Shown: piece by piece, positions 6,805-15,723 of the stretch | Layout: every line of letters starts with the position of its first letter | Position numbering within the stretch: the first letter of the stretch is position 1 | Made by a program: the position numbers and the translations under genes | Assembly (NCBI GenBank): GCA_036522275.1 | Contig: DATDGC010000020.1 | Span: forward strand, 40,652 to 104,651 | Direction of reading: 5' to 3' | Source: JAHFRG01 sp036522275 | GTDB taxonomy: Bacteria > Pseudomonadota > Gammaproteobacteria > Burkholderiales > JAHFRG01 | Length of the DNA stretch: 64,000 bases | Notes under the pieces: model-generated | Told to the model about the DNA's origin: nothing | The model's input: the letters and a program-made list of their open reading frames with translations, nothing else | The model's database searches: none

Positions 6805-8310
6805 TCAACCCTTCCTCTCACGCAGTCCGGCGGGAATCAGCCAGCGATCGAGCAATTCAAATCCACCCTGCAGCATAAGAGCCAGCGCCGCCGCGGGAAT
6901 CGCGCCGGCAAGCAGTGTAGCGCTGTCATTCAACGCCAACCCCCGCACAATTCGCTCGCCATAACCGCCGGCGCCGACAAAGGCGGCGATGGTCGCGGTT
7001 CCGACGTTAATCACCGCCGAGGTTTTGATACCGGCGAGAATCGCACGCGACGCAAGAGGCAGTTCAATCAGCCGCAGGCGTGCGAATAAAGGCAGCCCCA
7101 GGGATTGCGCCGCTTCCTTGAGCGAAGGTTGGATATCGCTGAGCCCGGCATAAGCATTTCTCACAATCGGCAAAAGCGCATACAGAAACAGCGCAATCAG
7201 CGCCGGGATGACGCCGATGGTGCCGAGAGCTGAGATCAAAAATGCGAGCAGAGCCAGCGACGGCAGGGTTTGAATCACTCCGACTACCGAAAGAATCGTT
7301 TGCCTGGCCGCAGGCACGTAGGCGGCGCAGACCCCCAGCGGAATGCCCAGCACTATCGCCCCTCCGAGCGACACAAATACCAGCAGCAAGTGTTCAGCAG
7401 TCAAGTACCAGAAATCTGCGGCAAAGAGCAGGGTGAGAAAATTTCTCCCGGCGCTCTCGGCCGGTTTATGCCCTGCGCCGGCGGAAAGGAAATTCGCAGC
7501 GATGGCGGCAAACGGCTTGCCTGTAAGCTCCGCCTCAGCGTTCATCGCCACCATCTGCTTTTCGGATATCCCACTCTCAAGTTTTTGCAACGCCGCCCAG
7601 GTTTTTGGAAAACGGCCGGGCACATCGAGGCGGTAGAGCAACAGCGCATCGTAAGAAGGGAAAAAGTGTTTGTCGTCGTTCAGCACGCGCAGGCCATATC
7701 TGGTGATTTTGGCGTCGGTAGAATAAATGTCCATGACATCGATCTTGCCTTTGGCCAGCGCCTCATAAGCCAGGCCGTGATCGAGGCCGAGTGGGTCGAA
7801 CGGCAGCGTATATGCGCTTTTGAGAGGCGGCCAGCCGTCCTTGCGGTTTAAGAATTCATGCGACAATCCCAATTTCAGTTCCGGCTTGCGGGCAAGATCG
7901 CTGATGCTGGATATGCCGAGCCGCGCGGCGCGCGTATCCAGCATGGCGAGTGCATAAGTGTTGTCGAATCCCAGCGGCACCGCCGCCAGGCCGAGCGGCG
8001 CAAGTTCGCGGTTGAGCGACACAAGATCGCCAACCGCACTCTTTTTCAGCAACTCGAACCAGATGGTTCCGGAATATTCCGGATAAATGTCGATGCTCCC
8101 GCTTTGCAACGCCGCAATTAGTATCCCGGTATTGCCCAGCCCTTGTTTGTGCACCACCTTCGCTTCATTGGCACGGCTTGCGGTTTGCGACAGTATTTCG
8201 CCGAGAATATAGGATTCGGTGAAGCGCTTGGAGCCGATGTTGAGCGTGACTTCGGCAAAGGCCGCGGGCGCAAGCAACAGCAGCAAAAGGCACAGTGTTT
8301 TGATCTTCAT
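6805..8310 (-). CDS. Osmoprotectant ABC importer: fused substrate-binding/permease protein
   Basis: 501 aa. A signal peptide (AAFA near residue 19) is followed by a glycine betaine/choline-type binding domain (IGSKRFTESYILGEIL, PEYSGTIW, DIYSTDAK) to about residue 290. After that comes a membrane domain of about six helices with the permease EAA-loop region (SLKEAAQSLGLPLFARLRLIELPLA). Fused binding-permease proteins are known in the OpuC/OpuF-like branch. The binding domain would sit on the periplasmic face. The start codon overlaps the ATPase stop by one base (TAATG), so translation is probably coupled. Confidence 0.9.
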   Translation of the reverse strand: MKIKTLCLLLLLLAPAAFAEVTLNIGSKRFTESYILGEILSQTASRANEAKVVHKQGLGNTGILIAALQSGSIDIYPEYSGTIWFELLKKSAVGDLVSLNRELAPLGLAAVPLGFDNTYALAMLDTRAARLGISSISDLARKPELKLGLSHEFLNRKDGWPPLKSAYTLPFDPLGLDHGLAYEALAKGKIDVMDIYSTDAKITRYGLRVLNDDKHFFPSYDALLLYRLDVPGRFPKTWAALQKLESGISEKQMVAMNAEAELTGKPFAAIAANFLSAGAGHKPAESAGRNFLTLLFAADFWYLTAEHLLLVFVSLGGAIVLGIPLGVCAAYVPAARQTILSVVGVIQTLPSLALLAFLISALGTIGVIPALIALFLYALLPIVRNAYAGLSDIQPSLKEAAQSLGLPLFARLRLIELPLASRAILAGIKTSAVINVGTATIAAFVGAGGYGERIVRGLALNDSATLLAGAIPAAALALMLQGGFELLDRWLIPAGLRERKG

Positions 8311-9050
8311 TACAGCATTTCCGCGACCAACGAGCGCTGCGCGTGGATGAATTGCCTGACGTACGGTTCGGCGGGATGATGCAGCAATTCCTCCAGGGCG
8401 CCCCGTTGTACGACCCGGCCCTCGCGCAGCAGCACGATATCGGAGGCGAAATAAGCCGCCTCGTTCATATCGTGTGTCACCAGAATGACCGTTTTGCCAA
8501 GATGCGTGAAAATACCCTTGAGCTCGGTTTGCAGTTCGCTGCGTACTATCGGGTCGAGCGCGCCTAATGGTTCATCGAGGAGCAGCACATCGGGATCGAG
8601 CATCAGCGCGCGCATCAGCCCGACGCGCTGACGCTGGCCGCCGGAGAGTTCTTGCGGATGGCGTGAAAGCATGGCATGCGGGAGCCTCACCAGCTCTGCC
8701 AAATAATTCACCCGCTCGTTAATCCAGGATGGGGTGCGTCGCAGGAAGCACGCAAGCAAAGTCACGTTGTCGCGCGCTGTCAAATGCGGAAACAGGCCGC
8801 CGTCCTGAATCACGTAGCCGATGGCATGACGCGCGCGCTCCACGTTATCGACGGTCATGGGCTCGCCGTTGAAAACCACCCGGCCATTGTCGGGTTGAAC
8901 CAGCCCCAGCATCAGCCGAAGCAGCGTGGATTTGCCGCATCCGCTTGGACCGATCAGCGCGGTTATCTTGCCCGTAGCGAACTGCAAGCTGGTTGGCGCG
9001 AGAGCAAGCCGCTTTCCATACGTTTTGGAAACGTTTTCTAACGCAATCAT
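8310..9050 (-). CDS. Osmoprotectant ABC importer ATP-binding protein
   Basis: 246-aa ABC ATPase with Walker A GPSGCGKSTLL, signature LSGGQRQRVGL, Walker B VLLLDEPLGALD and switch His in VTHDMNEA. The sequence resembles ProV/OpuCA but lacks the C-terminal CBS domains of osmosensing family members, so this ATPase itself has no obvious ionic-strength sensor. It is the first gene of a two-gene operon with the fused permease. Confidence 0.92.
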   Translation of the reverse strand: MIALENVSKTYGKRLALAPTSLQFATGKITALIGPSGCGKSTLLRLMLGLVQPDNGRVVFNGEPMTVDNVERARHAIGYVIQDGGLFPHLTARDNVTLLACFLRRTPSWINERVNYLAELVRLPHAMLSRHPQELSGGQRQRVGLMRALMLDPDVLLLDEPLGALDPIVRSELQTELKGIFTHLGKTVILVTHDMNEAAYFASDIVLLREGRVVQRGALEELLHHPAEPYVRQFIHAQRSLVAEML

Positions 9051-9168
9051 CTGATTTGAATTGATGCAAGAGGCGAGCTAGCCTAGCATTAGCGGCGCAG
9101 TTACGCCACTTCGCGGAACGGCACTATCAAGGTAGAATTGCACTGTTAATTTCTCCGGAGAGCCGCAT

Positions 9169-10029
9169 ATGGACTCACAATTCTTGAGCCTCAAGCCCAA
9201 GACCGAATTCACCCGCCGCGAGTTCGTGGTGAGCATGCTGGCCACCGGGTTTGCGCTCGCCGTGCAGCCCGTATCTGCGCAAACGATCCACACCGACGAC
9301 GAAGGACTTACCGCAGGCGAAGTGAAAATTCCGGTACTAGACGGCAAGATTCCTGCATACCGTGCGATGCCTGCCAAGGGCAGAGGGTTTCCGGTGGTGC
9401 TGGTGGTGCAGGAAATCTTTGGCGTGCATGAGCATATTAAAGATGTATGTCGGCGCTTCGCTAAACTAGGCTATCTGGCGATCGCGCCGGAACTCTACGC
9501 GCGCCAGGGCAATGTGTCGAAGCTCTCGGACATTCAGCAGATTCTGGATCAAGTCGTATCCAATGTGCCGGACGCGCAAGTCATGTCCGACTTAGATGCT
9601 ACGGCGACCTGGGCGGGGAAAAACCGTGGCAACACGAAAAAACTGGGTATCACCGGTTTCTGTTGGGGCGGGCGCATCGTCTGGCTATATGCCGCGCACA
9701 GCAGCGAGCTCAAAGCCGGAGTCGCGTGGTACGGAGCACTGCTTTGGAAAACCAACAAGCTCCAGCCCAAAAATCCGATTGATATGGCGGGACTGCTCAA
9801 GGCGCCGGTGCTTGGCCTCTACGGCGGCGCCGACCCGGGCATTCCGCTCGATGCCGTGGAAGCTCTGCGCAAAGCGCTCAAAGCCGCTAAAAGCAAATCG
9901 GAAATCGTGGTTTATCCCGACACGCCGCACGGCTTTCACGCCGACTACCGGCCGAGTTACCGCAAGGAGCAGGCTGAAGACGGCTGGAAGCGGCTTAAGC
10001 AATGGTACAAGACTCACGGCGTTGCTTAG
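9169..10029 (+). CDS. Exported dienelactone hydrolase family protein
   Basis: 286-aa alpha/beta hydrolase. A Tat leader (TRREFVVSMLATGFAL, RR at 16-17) ends at VSAQ near residue 38. The dienelactone hydrolase triad is C165 (GFCWGGR), D222 (YGGADPG) and H254 (TPHGFH), with E82 in QEIFG. The true substrate is unknown, since this family is broad and no catechol pathway genes are nearby. CCGGAGAG lies just upstream of the ATG. It is divergent from the ABC importer and followed at 19 nt by the DUF4197 gene. Confidence 0.9.
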   Translation: MDSQFLSLKPKTEFTRREFVVSMLATGFALAVQPVSAQTIHTDDEGLTAGEVKIPVLDGKIPAYRAMPAKGRGFPVVLVVQEIFGVHEHIKDVCRRFAKLGYLAIAPELYARQGNVSKLSDIQQILDQVVSNVPDAQVMSDLDATATWAGKNRGNTKKLGITGFCWGGRIVWLYAAHSSELKAGVAWYGALLWKTNKLQPKNPIDMAGLLKAPVLGLYGGADPGIPLDAVEALRKALKAAKSKSEIVVYPDTPHGFHADYRPSYRKEQAEDGWKRLKQWYKTHGVA

Positions 10030-10048
10030 AACTCAAGGACCAATACTG

Positions 10049-10726
10049 ATGCGTATTCTGCCCGGCATTTTTGTCTGGTTCATGTTCAGCCTGCAGGCGC
10101 ACGCTGTTGACCTTGCGAGTCTCAGCAACAAAGATGTGGTCGCAGGTCTTAAAGAAGCGTTAAGCCAGAGTTCGAACGCCGCAGTAGCAAAACTCGGCGT
10201 GAAAAACGGCTTTCTCGGCAACCAGCGCGTGAAAATCCCGCTGCCTGACAAGCTGCAGAAAATAGACGGGGCAATGCACAAGTTTGGTCTGGGCAAGTAT
10301 TCCGACGAAGTCATCGTCAGCATGAACCGCGCGGCAGAGGCCGCGGTACCCGAGGCCAAGACGCTACTGCTGGACGCGGTGAAGAAAATGAGCGTGAAGG
10401 ACGCCAAAGGCATCCTCACCGGCGGTGACGATGCGGCAACTCAGTATTTCCGCAGCAACACCGAAAGCCAACTGCGCGCCAAGTTCCTGCCGATCGTCAC
10501 CAAGACTGTGCGCCAAGTCGGAGCAGTGGAAAAATATAACGAATTTACCGGAAAGGCCTCGGCGCTGGGGCTTACTGACCCTCCTAAATTGGAACCGTAC
10601 GTCACGCAGAAAGCTCTGGACGGGCTGTTCCTGATGATGAAAGATGAGGAAAAAGCCATTCGCAGCAACCCGGCCGACTACAGCGGCAAGCTCCTGAAAA
10701 AAGTGTTCAGCGCGGTGGCCCGTTAG
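10049..10726 (+). CDS. DUF4197 family exported protein
   Basis: 225 aa from the ATG at 10049, with a short signal peptide (QAHA near residue 18) and a helical domain typical of DUF4197 (LSNKDVVAGLKEAL, GILTGGDDAATQYF, YVTQKALDGLF). A longer in-frame opening back to 9596 overlaps the hydrolase and is not real. The function of the family is unknown; these proteins are generally single-domain periplasmic proteins of Proteobacteria. It is probably co-transcribed with the hydrolase gene. Confidence 0.85.
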   Translation: MRILPGIFVWFMFSLQAHAVDLASLSNKDVVAGLKEALSQSSNAAVAKLGVKNGFLGNQRVKIPLPDKLQKIDGAMHKFGLGKYSDEVIVSMNRAAEAAVPEAKTLLLDAVKKMSVKDAKGILTGGDDAATQYFRSNTESQLRAKFLPIVTKTVRQVGAVEKYNEFTGKASALGLTDPPKLEPYVTQKALDGLFLMMKDEEKAIRSNPADYSGKLLKKVFSAVAR

Positions 10727-10828
10727 ATTTTGCCAAACGGGGGGTTTTCTGTGACTTGAATGATGCGCCACGACCTCATAAAGTGGGATATCGGGGTATA
10801 ATAAATAACCATCCAGCATGACGTGTCT

Positions 10829-11245
10829 ATGACGAGCTGCGAGCTATGCGCATCATCCGGTGGCGAAATCATGTGGCGGGACATGCTATGCCGCGTGGTG
10901 CTGGTCAACGACCCGGAGCATCCCGGGTTATGCCGTGTGATATGGGATAAGCATACCCGCGAAATGACCGATCTGGCCGAAATCGAACGTCAGCATATGC
11001 TGCGTGTGGTATGCGCAGTGGAGAAGGTATTGCGCGACTTGCTCATCCCGGACAAAATCAACCAGGCGAGCCTGGGCAATGTTACTCCTCATTTGCACTG
11101 GCATGTAATTCCGCGTTATCGGGTTGATCCGCATTTTCCCAATCTGGTGTGGGGGCAAAAACTGCGCTCTACTCCGCACCTTTTGCCCCGAAAATTTAAA
11201 GCAAAGCTGCAAGCCTCTTTGCAAATGACGCTTAACCCGCATTGA
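10829..11245 (+). CDS. HIT family nucleotide hydrolase or transferase
   Basis: 138-aa protein with the histidine triad H88-x-H90-x-H92 in TPHLHWHVIPR and an N-terminal C-x2-C (SCELC), features of bacterial HIT proteins such as diadenosine polyphosphate hydrolases. The ATG at 10829 is preferred to a GTG 6 nt earlier. TATAAT occurs at 10797-10802 but no convincing -35 box is present. The next gene starts 15 nt downstream, so the two may share a transcript. Confidence 0.9.
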   Translation: MTSCELCASSGGEIMWRDMLCRVVLVNDPEHPGLCRVIWDKHTREMTDLAEIERQHMLRVVCAVEKVLRDLLIPDKINQASLGNVTPHLHWHVIPRYRVDPHFPNLVWGQKLRSTPHLLPRKFKAKLQASLQMTLNPH

Positions 11246-11260
11246 AAAAGTGATACCCAG

Positions 11261-12862
11261 ATGCTGACGACGCCGCTTCCCGACATCCGACCAGGAACCA
11301 CCACAGAGTTGAGCGACGCCGCTTCCTGCAAGCACTGGGTTGAGAAATTGCCGCTCACCAACCCTACACAGGCACACCAGGCAATAACCACAGAGCTTAA
11401 GCGTTTCCTGCAATTTAAGATGGGTCCGCTGGAGCGCCTCAAAATGCTTGAACAGCTGCGCGAGACAGCGGAGTTGGTACAGACGGAGTGTGCAAAGAAA
11501 TACGCCGCCAAACCGCTGCCGATGGCTGCGACGGAACTGATGTTGTGGAAACAGGTGGTTGAACTGTGGCAGACCCTGAGGGCGGCGTATCAGCGCTGCC
11601 TGCAGGATGCTGTTGAAGGCGGCGAAGAGGCGACAAAAAACGCCGCGCTCATTTGCCAGCGCTGCGTGCGTTACACGACATTATCCATTTTGGAGTATTA
11701 CCTGACCAACCAGGAAGTTGGCTTGGATTTGCGGCGGCACCTGCATACGCTGTATGCGTTTGCCGAAAAACACGGCTTTGCCGATGCTGCGGTGCGTGAC
11801 AGTCTTAACCGGGAAGTGAATGCCACAAGCTGCGCTGCGACCTATGCCCAGGCGCTGTTGCTCGGCCTTGGCAATCCCTATTCGCTCACGCCCAAGCAGC
11901 TCGAACTCGCCAGGCGCTGGCTGGAAAAATGGGGCGATAATATCAGTATCACAACTACACCGTCTGAGGGCGCATTTGTGCTGGCGGTAGATCTTGAAGG
12001 CAACCAGGGCGCGAATCCCGGGCACCAAGCAAGCGCTCCCGCTTCGACCCGCTATCTTGTCGTAGATGACCTGGCCAAAAACCTCATGAAGAGAATTGTG
12101 CTGCTCGAACAAGGGCAGTCGCCTGCGGAACTCGGCCTCGGCGCAGATTGCACGCAACCCGGCTGCGAGAGCCTTCTGAAGCTGCTTTACCAGCAGTGGT
12201 GCAAGCCGGGCAGCGCGGCGGTAAATCCACGCCGTCAGATAGAGAATACATTGCAAGTTTGTATCGGTATTCCGGCGATTCATTATTTTGTCAGTGGCAA
12301 ACCGTTCAAGCAGCCCGGATCCCCGCAACTCTCCCGCCAAGAGGAAGAAGAGCTGGCGACCTTCGGTCACCTGAGCAAGCAGCGCGAAGTAATGCGGGCT
12401 TCGCAAATGGGTTATGCCCTGGAATCCTGGAAAACCATAAACGATGGGCCCCAGGGTTTCGGCCTGGTGCGCGCGCCGGAGGGCGGCGGGTCACGCATGA
12501 ACCTCCACCAGCTTATCGGAGTCTGTCCGGCAGACAGCAAGACATTTTTATTGTGTGTGGTGCAATGGCTCACTCTCAAGCAAAACGGTGAATTGCATCT
12601 CGGCGTGCGCACGCTGCCGGGAATTCCCGAACCCGTTGCGGTACGGCCATTTGGGGGAGTCACAGGGCCTGTTTACGTACAGGCCTTTCTACTGCCGGAT
12701 GTGGCGGATCAGAAGATCGAACCTTCGCTGATTCTTCCCGGCGGCTGGTTTCAGACGAGGCGGGTCATAGAGGTGTTTACCAGCGAGCCGCAGCGCGTAA
12801 AACTCACCAAGCTCCTGGAAAAAGGCAGCGACTACGAGCAGGTAGACTTTGGAAGTGCATAA
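11261..12862 (+). CDS. Conserved-looking protein of unknown function (533 aa)
   Basis: No domain recognised with confidence. The first ~240 residues are helical with many cysteines. The middle has QSPAELGLG and a cysteine pair (CTQPGC). The C-terminal ~150 residues look beta-rich (RAPEGGGSRMNLHQLIGV, LGVRTLPGIPEPVAVRP, LILPGGWF). The latter could be a small ligand-binding barrel of PilZ type, but the diagnostic RxxxR...D/NxSxxG is not evident. There is no signal peptide or membrane helix, so it is probably cytoplasmic. Base composition matches its neighbours. Confidence 0.7.
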   Translation: MLTTPLPDIRPGTTTELSDAASCKHWVEKLPLTNPTQAHQAITTELKRFLQFKMGPLERLKMLEQLRETAELVQTECAKKYAAKPLPMAATELMLWKQVVELWQTLRAAYQRCLQDAVEGGEEATKNAALICQRCVRYTTLSILEYYLTNQEVGLDLRRHLHTLYAFAEKHGFADAAVRDSLNREVNATSCAATYAQALLLGLGNPYSLTPKQLELARRWLEKWGDNISITTTPSEGAFVLAVDLEGNQGANPGHQASAPASTRYLVVDDLAKNLMKRIVLLEQGQSPAELGLGADCTQPGCESLLKLLYQQWCKPGSAAVNPRRQIENTLQVCIGIPAIHYFVSGKPFKQPGSPQLSRQEEEELATFGHLSKQREVMRASQMGYALESWKTINDGPQGFGLVRAPEGGGSRMNLHQLIGVCPADSKTFLLCVVQWLTLKQNGELHLGVRTLPGIPEPVAVRPFGGVTGPVYVQAFLLPDVADQKIEPSLILPGGWFQTRRVIEVFTSEPQRVKLTKLLEKGSDYEQVDFGSA

Positions 12863-12973
12863 AGTCCGGTAAAACCCTTGGAAAAACCACTGTGTTAGCA
12901 TTAGTTTTTGTTTTGCCCCAACTCGGTTATGATGATTTCCTGAACGCAACGGCGGTTTCTTTGCGGACTCATC

Positions 12974-13384
12974 ATGGCAGGGCTCGACAAAAGCACCCCA
13001 ACCCCGACTGAAATCAAGCTGCACCAGAAATCACGGGTATTGGAAATTTCCTTTTCCGACGGCAAAATCTTTCAGATTCCGTACGAATTTCTGCGCGTAT
13101 ATTCTCCTTCCGCCGAAGTGCGCGGTCACGGCCCGGGACAGGAAGTACTGCAGGTCGGCAAGAAAAATGTCGAGATTACCCGAATCGAGCCTGTAGGCAG
13201 CTATGCAGTGCAACCCTGTTTCTCGGATGGCCATGATACCGGCATTTACTCATGGGATTACCTGTACCTGCTGGGGGTGAACCAGGAAAGCATGTGGCAG
13301 GAATACTTGAAACGCATGCAAACCGCGGGAGCAAGCCGCGAACCGGTTGCCGGAGCGTTTGAGTCCCGTCCCAAATCCAAATAG
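12974..13384 (+). CDS. DUF971 domain protein (gamma-butyrobetaine hydroxylase-like N-terminal fold)
   Basis: 136-aa single-domain protein with the DUF971 core: LHQKSRVLEISFSDG, IPYEFLRVYSPSAEV and GHDTGIYSWDYLY. In eukaryotic butyrobetaine hydroxylases the same fold is a zinc-binding N-terminal module; zinc ligands are not complete here. In betaproteobacteria this gene commonly lies immediately upstream of ubiE, as here, hence a likely role linked to quinone or Fe-S metabolism (inference). Confidence 0.87.
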   Translation: MAGLDKSTPTPTEIKLHQKSRVLEISFSDGKIFQIPYEFLRVYSPSAEVRGHGPGQEVLQVGKKNVEITRIEPVGSYAVQPCFSDGHDTGIYSWDYLYLLGVNQESMWQEYLKRMQTAGASREPVAGAFESRPKSK

Positions 13385-13496
13385 CAACCGCCCAGGAAAG
13401 CAATGCAAACTGAGAATATCTGCCGATCACAGAATGCATGGAGAATTTCATCTTTTACTTCCGTGTTCGTCCGGCTAATGTTTTTTAAGTTTGGTT

Positions 13497-14231
13497 ATGA
13501 GTAAATCTACCGATTTCGGTTTTCAAAAAATTGCCGAAGAGGAAAAAACCTCCCGGGTTGCGGGCGTATTCAACTCGGTGGCAAACCGCTACGACCTGAT
13601 GAACGACCTCATGTCGTTGGGCGCGCACCGGCTGTGGAAACGTTTCACCGTCGAATTGAGCGCAGTCAAGGCCGGCGATCGTGTGCTTGATATTGCCGGC
13701 GGCACCGCGGATATGAGCCTGCTCTTCGCCAAGCGCGTGGGCGAAAGCGGCACAGTATGGTTCACCGACATCAACAACAGCATGCTTAAGCTCGGCCGCG
13801 ATCGGCTGCTCGACAAAGGGCTGCCATTACCGGTCACACAATGCGACGCGGAAAAACTGCCTTTCCCCAGCGATTACTTCGATTGCGTGAGCGTTGCCTA
13901 TGGTCTCAGGAACATGACGCACAAGGATTTGGCGCTCAAGGAAATGCTGCGCGTGTTAAGACCCGGCGGGCGGCTTTTGGTGCTGGAGTTTTCCAAAATC
14001 TGGAAACCCCTGCAGCCGCTCTACGATGTGTATTCGTTCAAGGTATTACCGGCTCTGGGCAAGCTCGTCGTCAACGACGCAGACAGCTACCACTATCTCG
14101 CCGAATCCATCCGCATGCACCCTTCCCAGGAAGAACTGAAGCAGATGATGGAAAGCGCGGGATTCGAGCGCGTCGAATACTTCAACCTCAGCGCAGGTGT
14201 CGTCGCGCTGCACCGCGGCTACAAGTTTTAA
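13497..14231 (+). CDS. ubiE: Ubiquinone/menaquinone C-methyltransferase
   Basis: 244-aa SAM methyltransferase that methylates the benzoquinol (and demethylmenaquinol) ring. Typical motifs: FGFQKIAEEEK, VFNSVANRYDLMNDLMS, the SAM site VLDIAGGTADMS (Ala where GTGD is usual), VAYGLRNMTHKDLAL and LRPGGRLLVLEFSK. The ATG at 13497 is chosen over a TTG 6 nt upstream. A radical SAM gene begins only 6 nt after its stop, so the genes are probably one operon that continues to ubiB. Confidence 0.95.
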   Translation: MSKSTDFGFQKIAEEEKTSRVAGVFNSVANRYDLMNDLMSLGAHRLWKRFTVELSAVKAGDRVLDIAGGTADMSLLFAKRVGESGTVWFTDINNSMLKLGRDRLLDKGLPLPVTQCDAEKLPFPSDYFDCVSVAYGLRNMTHKDLALKEMLRVLRPGGRLLVLEFSKIWKPLQPLYDVYSFKVLPALGKLVVNDADSYHYLAESIRMHPSQEELKQMMESAGFERVEYFNLSAGVVALHRGYKF

Positions 14232-14237
14232 AACTCA

Positions 14238-15677
14238 GTGGACACTATCACGGTTAATCCTCCCGGATTGCAATCACGCTTCACTGGCGCATTCAAAGTC
14301 ATTCTCATTAACCTCTATGAGCTGGGACGGCAACCCTTTGCGCTGGCCGAACCCGCGGCATGGCTGAAACGCGAGGGATTTGAAGTTACCTGCCTTGATC
14401 TTTCCTTGCAAAAGCTCGATGCGGAGGCGCTGGCAGAAACTTCGCTGGTCGCCATATACGTCGGCATGCACACTGCAACGCGCATTGCAGTGAAAGCGCT
14501 GCCACACATCAAACAGCTTGCTCCCGGGGCGCACCTGTGCGTCTATGGCTTGTACGCGCCCATGAATGAAGTGCTCTTGAGAAGCCTCGGGGTGCAAACC
14601 GTACTTGGCGGTGAATTCGAGCCGGGACTGCTAAATCTGGCACAACGGCTCAGAAACAAGCAAATCTCTGCTACGCAAGTTGAACCGGTGGTTAATCTGA
14701 ACAAAATCGATTTTGTAGTGCCTGAGCGTTCGATTCTTCCGCATTTGCAGCACTACACCCGGCTGGAACTGCCTGACGGAAGCAAAAAAGTGGTTGGCTT
14801 TGCCGAAGCCAGCCGCGGCTGCAAACATCTATGCCGCCATTGCCCGGTGGTGCCGGTGTACCGGGGCAAGTTCCGCATTGTGCCGGTGGAGGTAGTGCTG
14901 GCGGATATCCGCCAGCAGGTAGCGATGGGCGCGCAGCATATTTCCTTCGGCGACCCTGATTTCTTCAACGGCCCGGCCCATGCCCTGAAAATCGTGCGCG
15001 CGTTGCACGGGGAATTTCCCAAAATCACTTACGACGCCACTATCAAAGTGCAGCACCTAATCAAACATGCGAGCCTCTTGTCGGAATTGAAAAAAACCGG
15101 CTGCCTGTTCATTACCTCGGCAGTGGAATCAGTGGACGACCGCATTCTTGAATACCTGGCCAAAAACCACTCGAGTGAGGATTTCAACCGCGTTGTAGCG
15201 CTGATGCGCGAAGCTGGTATCGCTTTTTCTCCGACTTTTGTCGCATTCACCCCGTGGATCACGCTCGAAGGTTATATCGAACTGTTGCGGCGTATCGCCG
15301 ATCTCGATCTCGTTGAAAGCGTGCCGCCGGTGCAACTTTCCATTCGCCTGCTGATTCCCGAAGGTTCATACCTGCTGCAATTGCCGGGTTTTCGCGATCT
15401 CACCGAGGATTTCGACCCGGGTCTTTTGGGCTATCCGTGGCGGCATCGCGATCCGCGGGTGGATCGCCTGCAAAGCCAGGTGCAATCGCTGGTTGAACAG
15501 TCGAAGAAGCTCCCGCGCCGCGAAGCGTTCGAACACGTCTGGCAAACGGCGCATGGCGCGCTGGGCATTCCCATTCCTGCTTTGCCCAAGTCCAAAAACC
15601 AAGAACCGGCCCCCCGATTATCCGAGTCCTGGTATTGCTGTGCCGAGCCAACCCATCAGCAGTTGCAGAGTTTTTAG
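14238..15677 (+). CDS. B12-binding-domain radical SAM protein with C-terminal CCAEP tail
   Basis: 479 aa from a GTG start. Residues ~18-140 form a Rossmann-like cobalamin-binding-type domain without the DxHxxG ligand motif. The radical SAM core begins with C195-x3-C199-x2-C202 (GCKHLCRHC), followed by FGDPDFF and a TIM-barrel-like region. The tail ends in WYCCAEP (467-471). A group of radical SAM proteins is known to end in CUAEP or CCAEP, the first with selenocysteine; here both codons are TGC TGT, so it is the cysteine form. Substrate is unknown. It lies between ubiE and an ATP-grasp gene 46 nt downstream. Confidence 0.85.
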   Translation: MDTITVNPPGLQSRFTGAFKVILINLYELGRQPFALAEPAAWLKREGFEVTCLDLSLQKLDAEALAETSLVAIYVGMHTATRIAVKALPHIKQLAPGAHLCVYGLYAPMNEVLLRSLGVQTVLGGEFEPGLLNLAQRLRNKQISATQVEPVVNLNKIDFVVPERSILPHLQHYTRLELPDGSKKVVGFAEASRGCKHLCRHCPVVPVYRGKFRIVPVEVVLADIRQQVAMGAQHISFGDPDFFNGPAHALKIVRALHGEFPKITYDATIKVQHLIKHASLLSELKKTGCLFITSAVESVDDRILEYLAKNHSSEDFNRVVALMREAGIAFSPTFVAFTPWITLEGYIELLRRIADLDLVESVPPVQLSIRLLIPEGSYLLQLPGFRDLTEDFDPGLLGYPWRHRDPRVDRLQSQVQSLVEQSKKLPRREAFEHVWQTAHGALGIPIPALPKSKNQEPAPRLSESWYCCAEPTHQQLQSF

Positions 15678-15723
15678 GGACGAACCTGGCGTCCTTGGCG
15701 CCTTGGCAGCTTGGAATTAATAA

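Noticed and set aside
10797..10802. Perfect TATAAT upstream of the HIT gene
   Set aside because: No recognisable -35 element; kept only as a remark in the gene entry.
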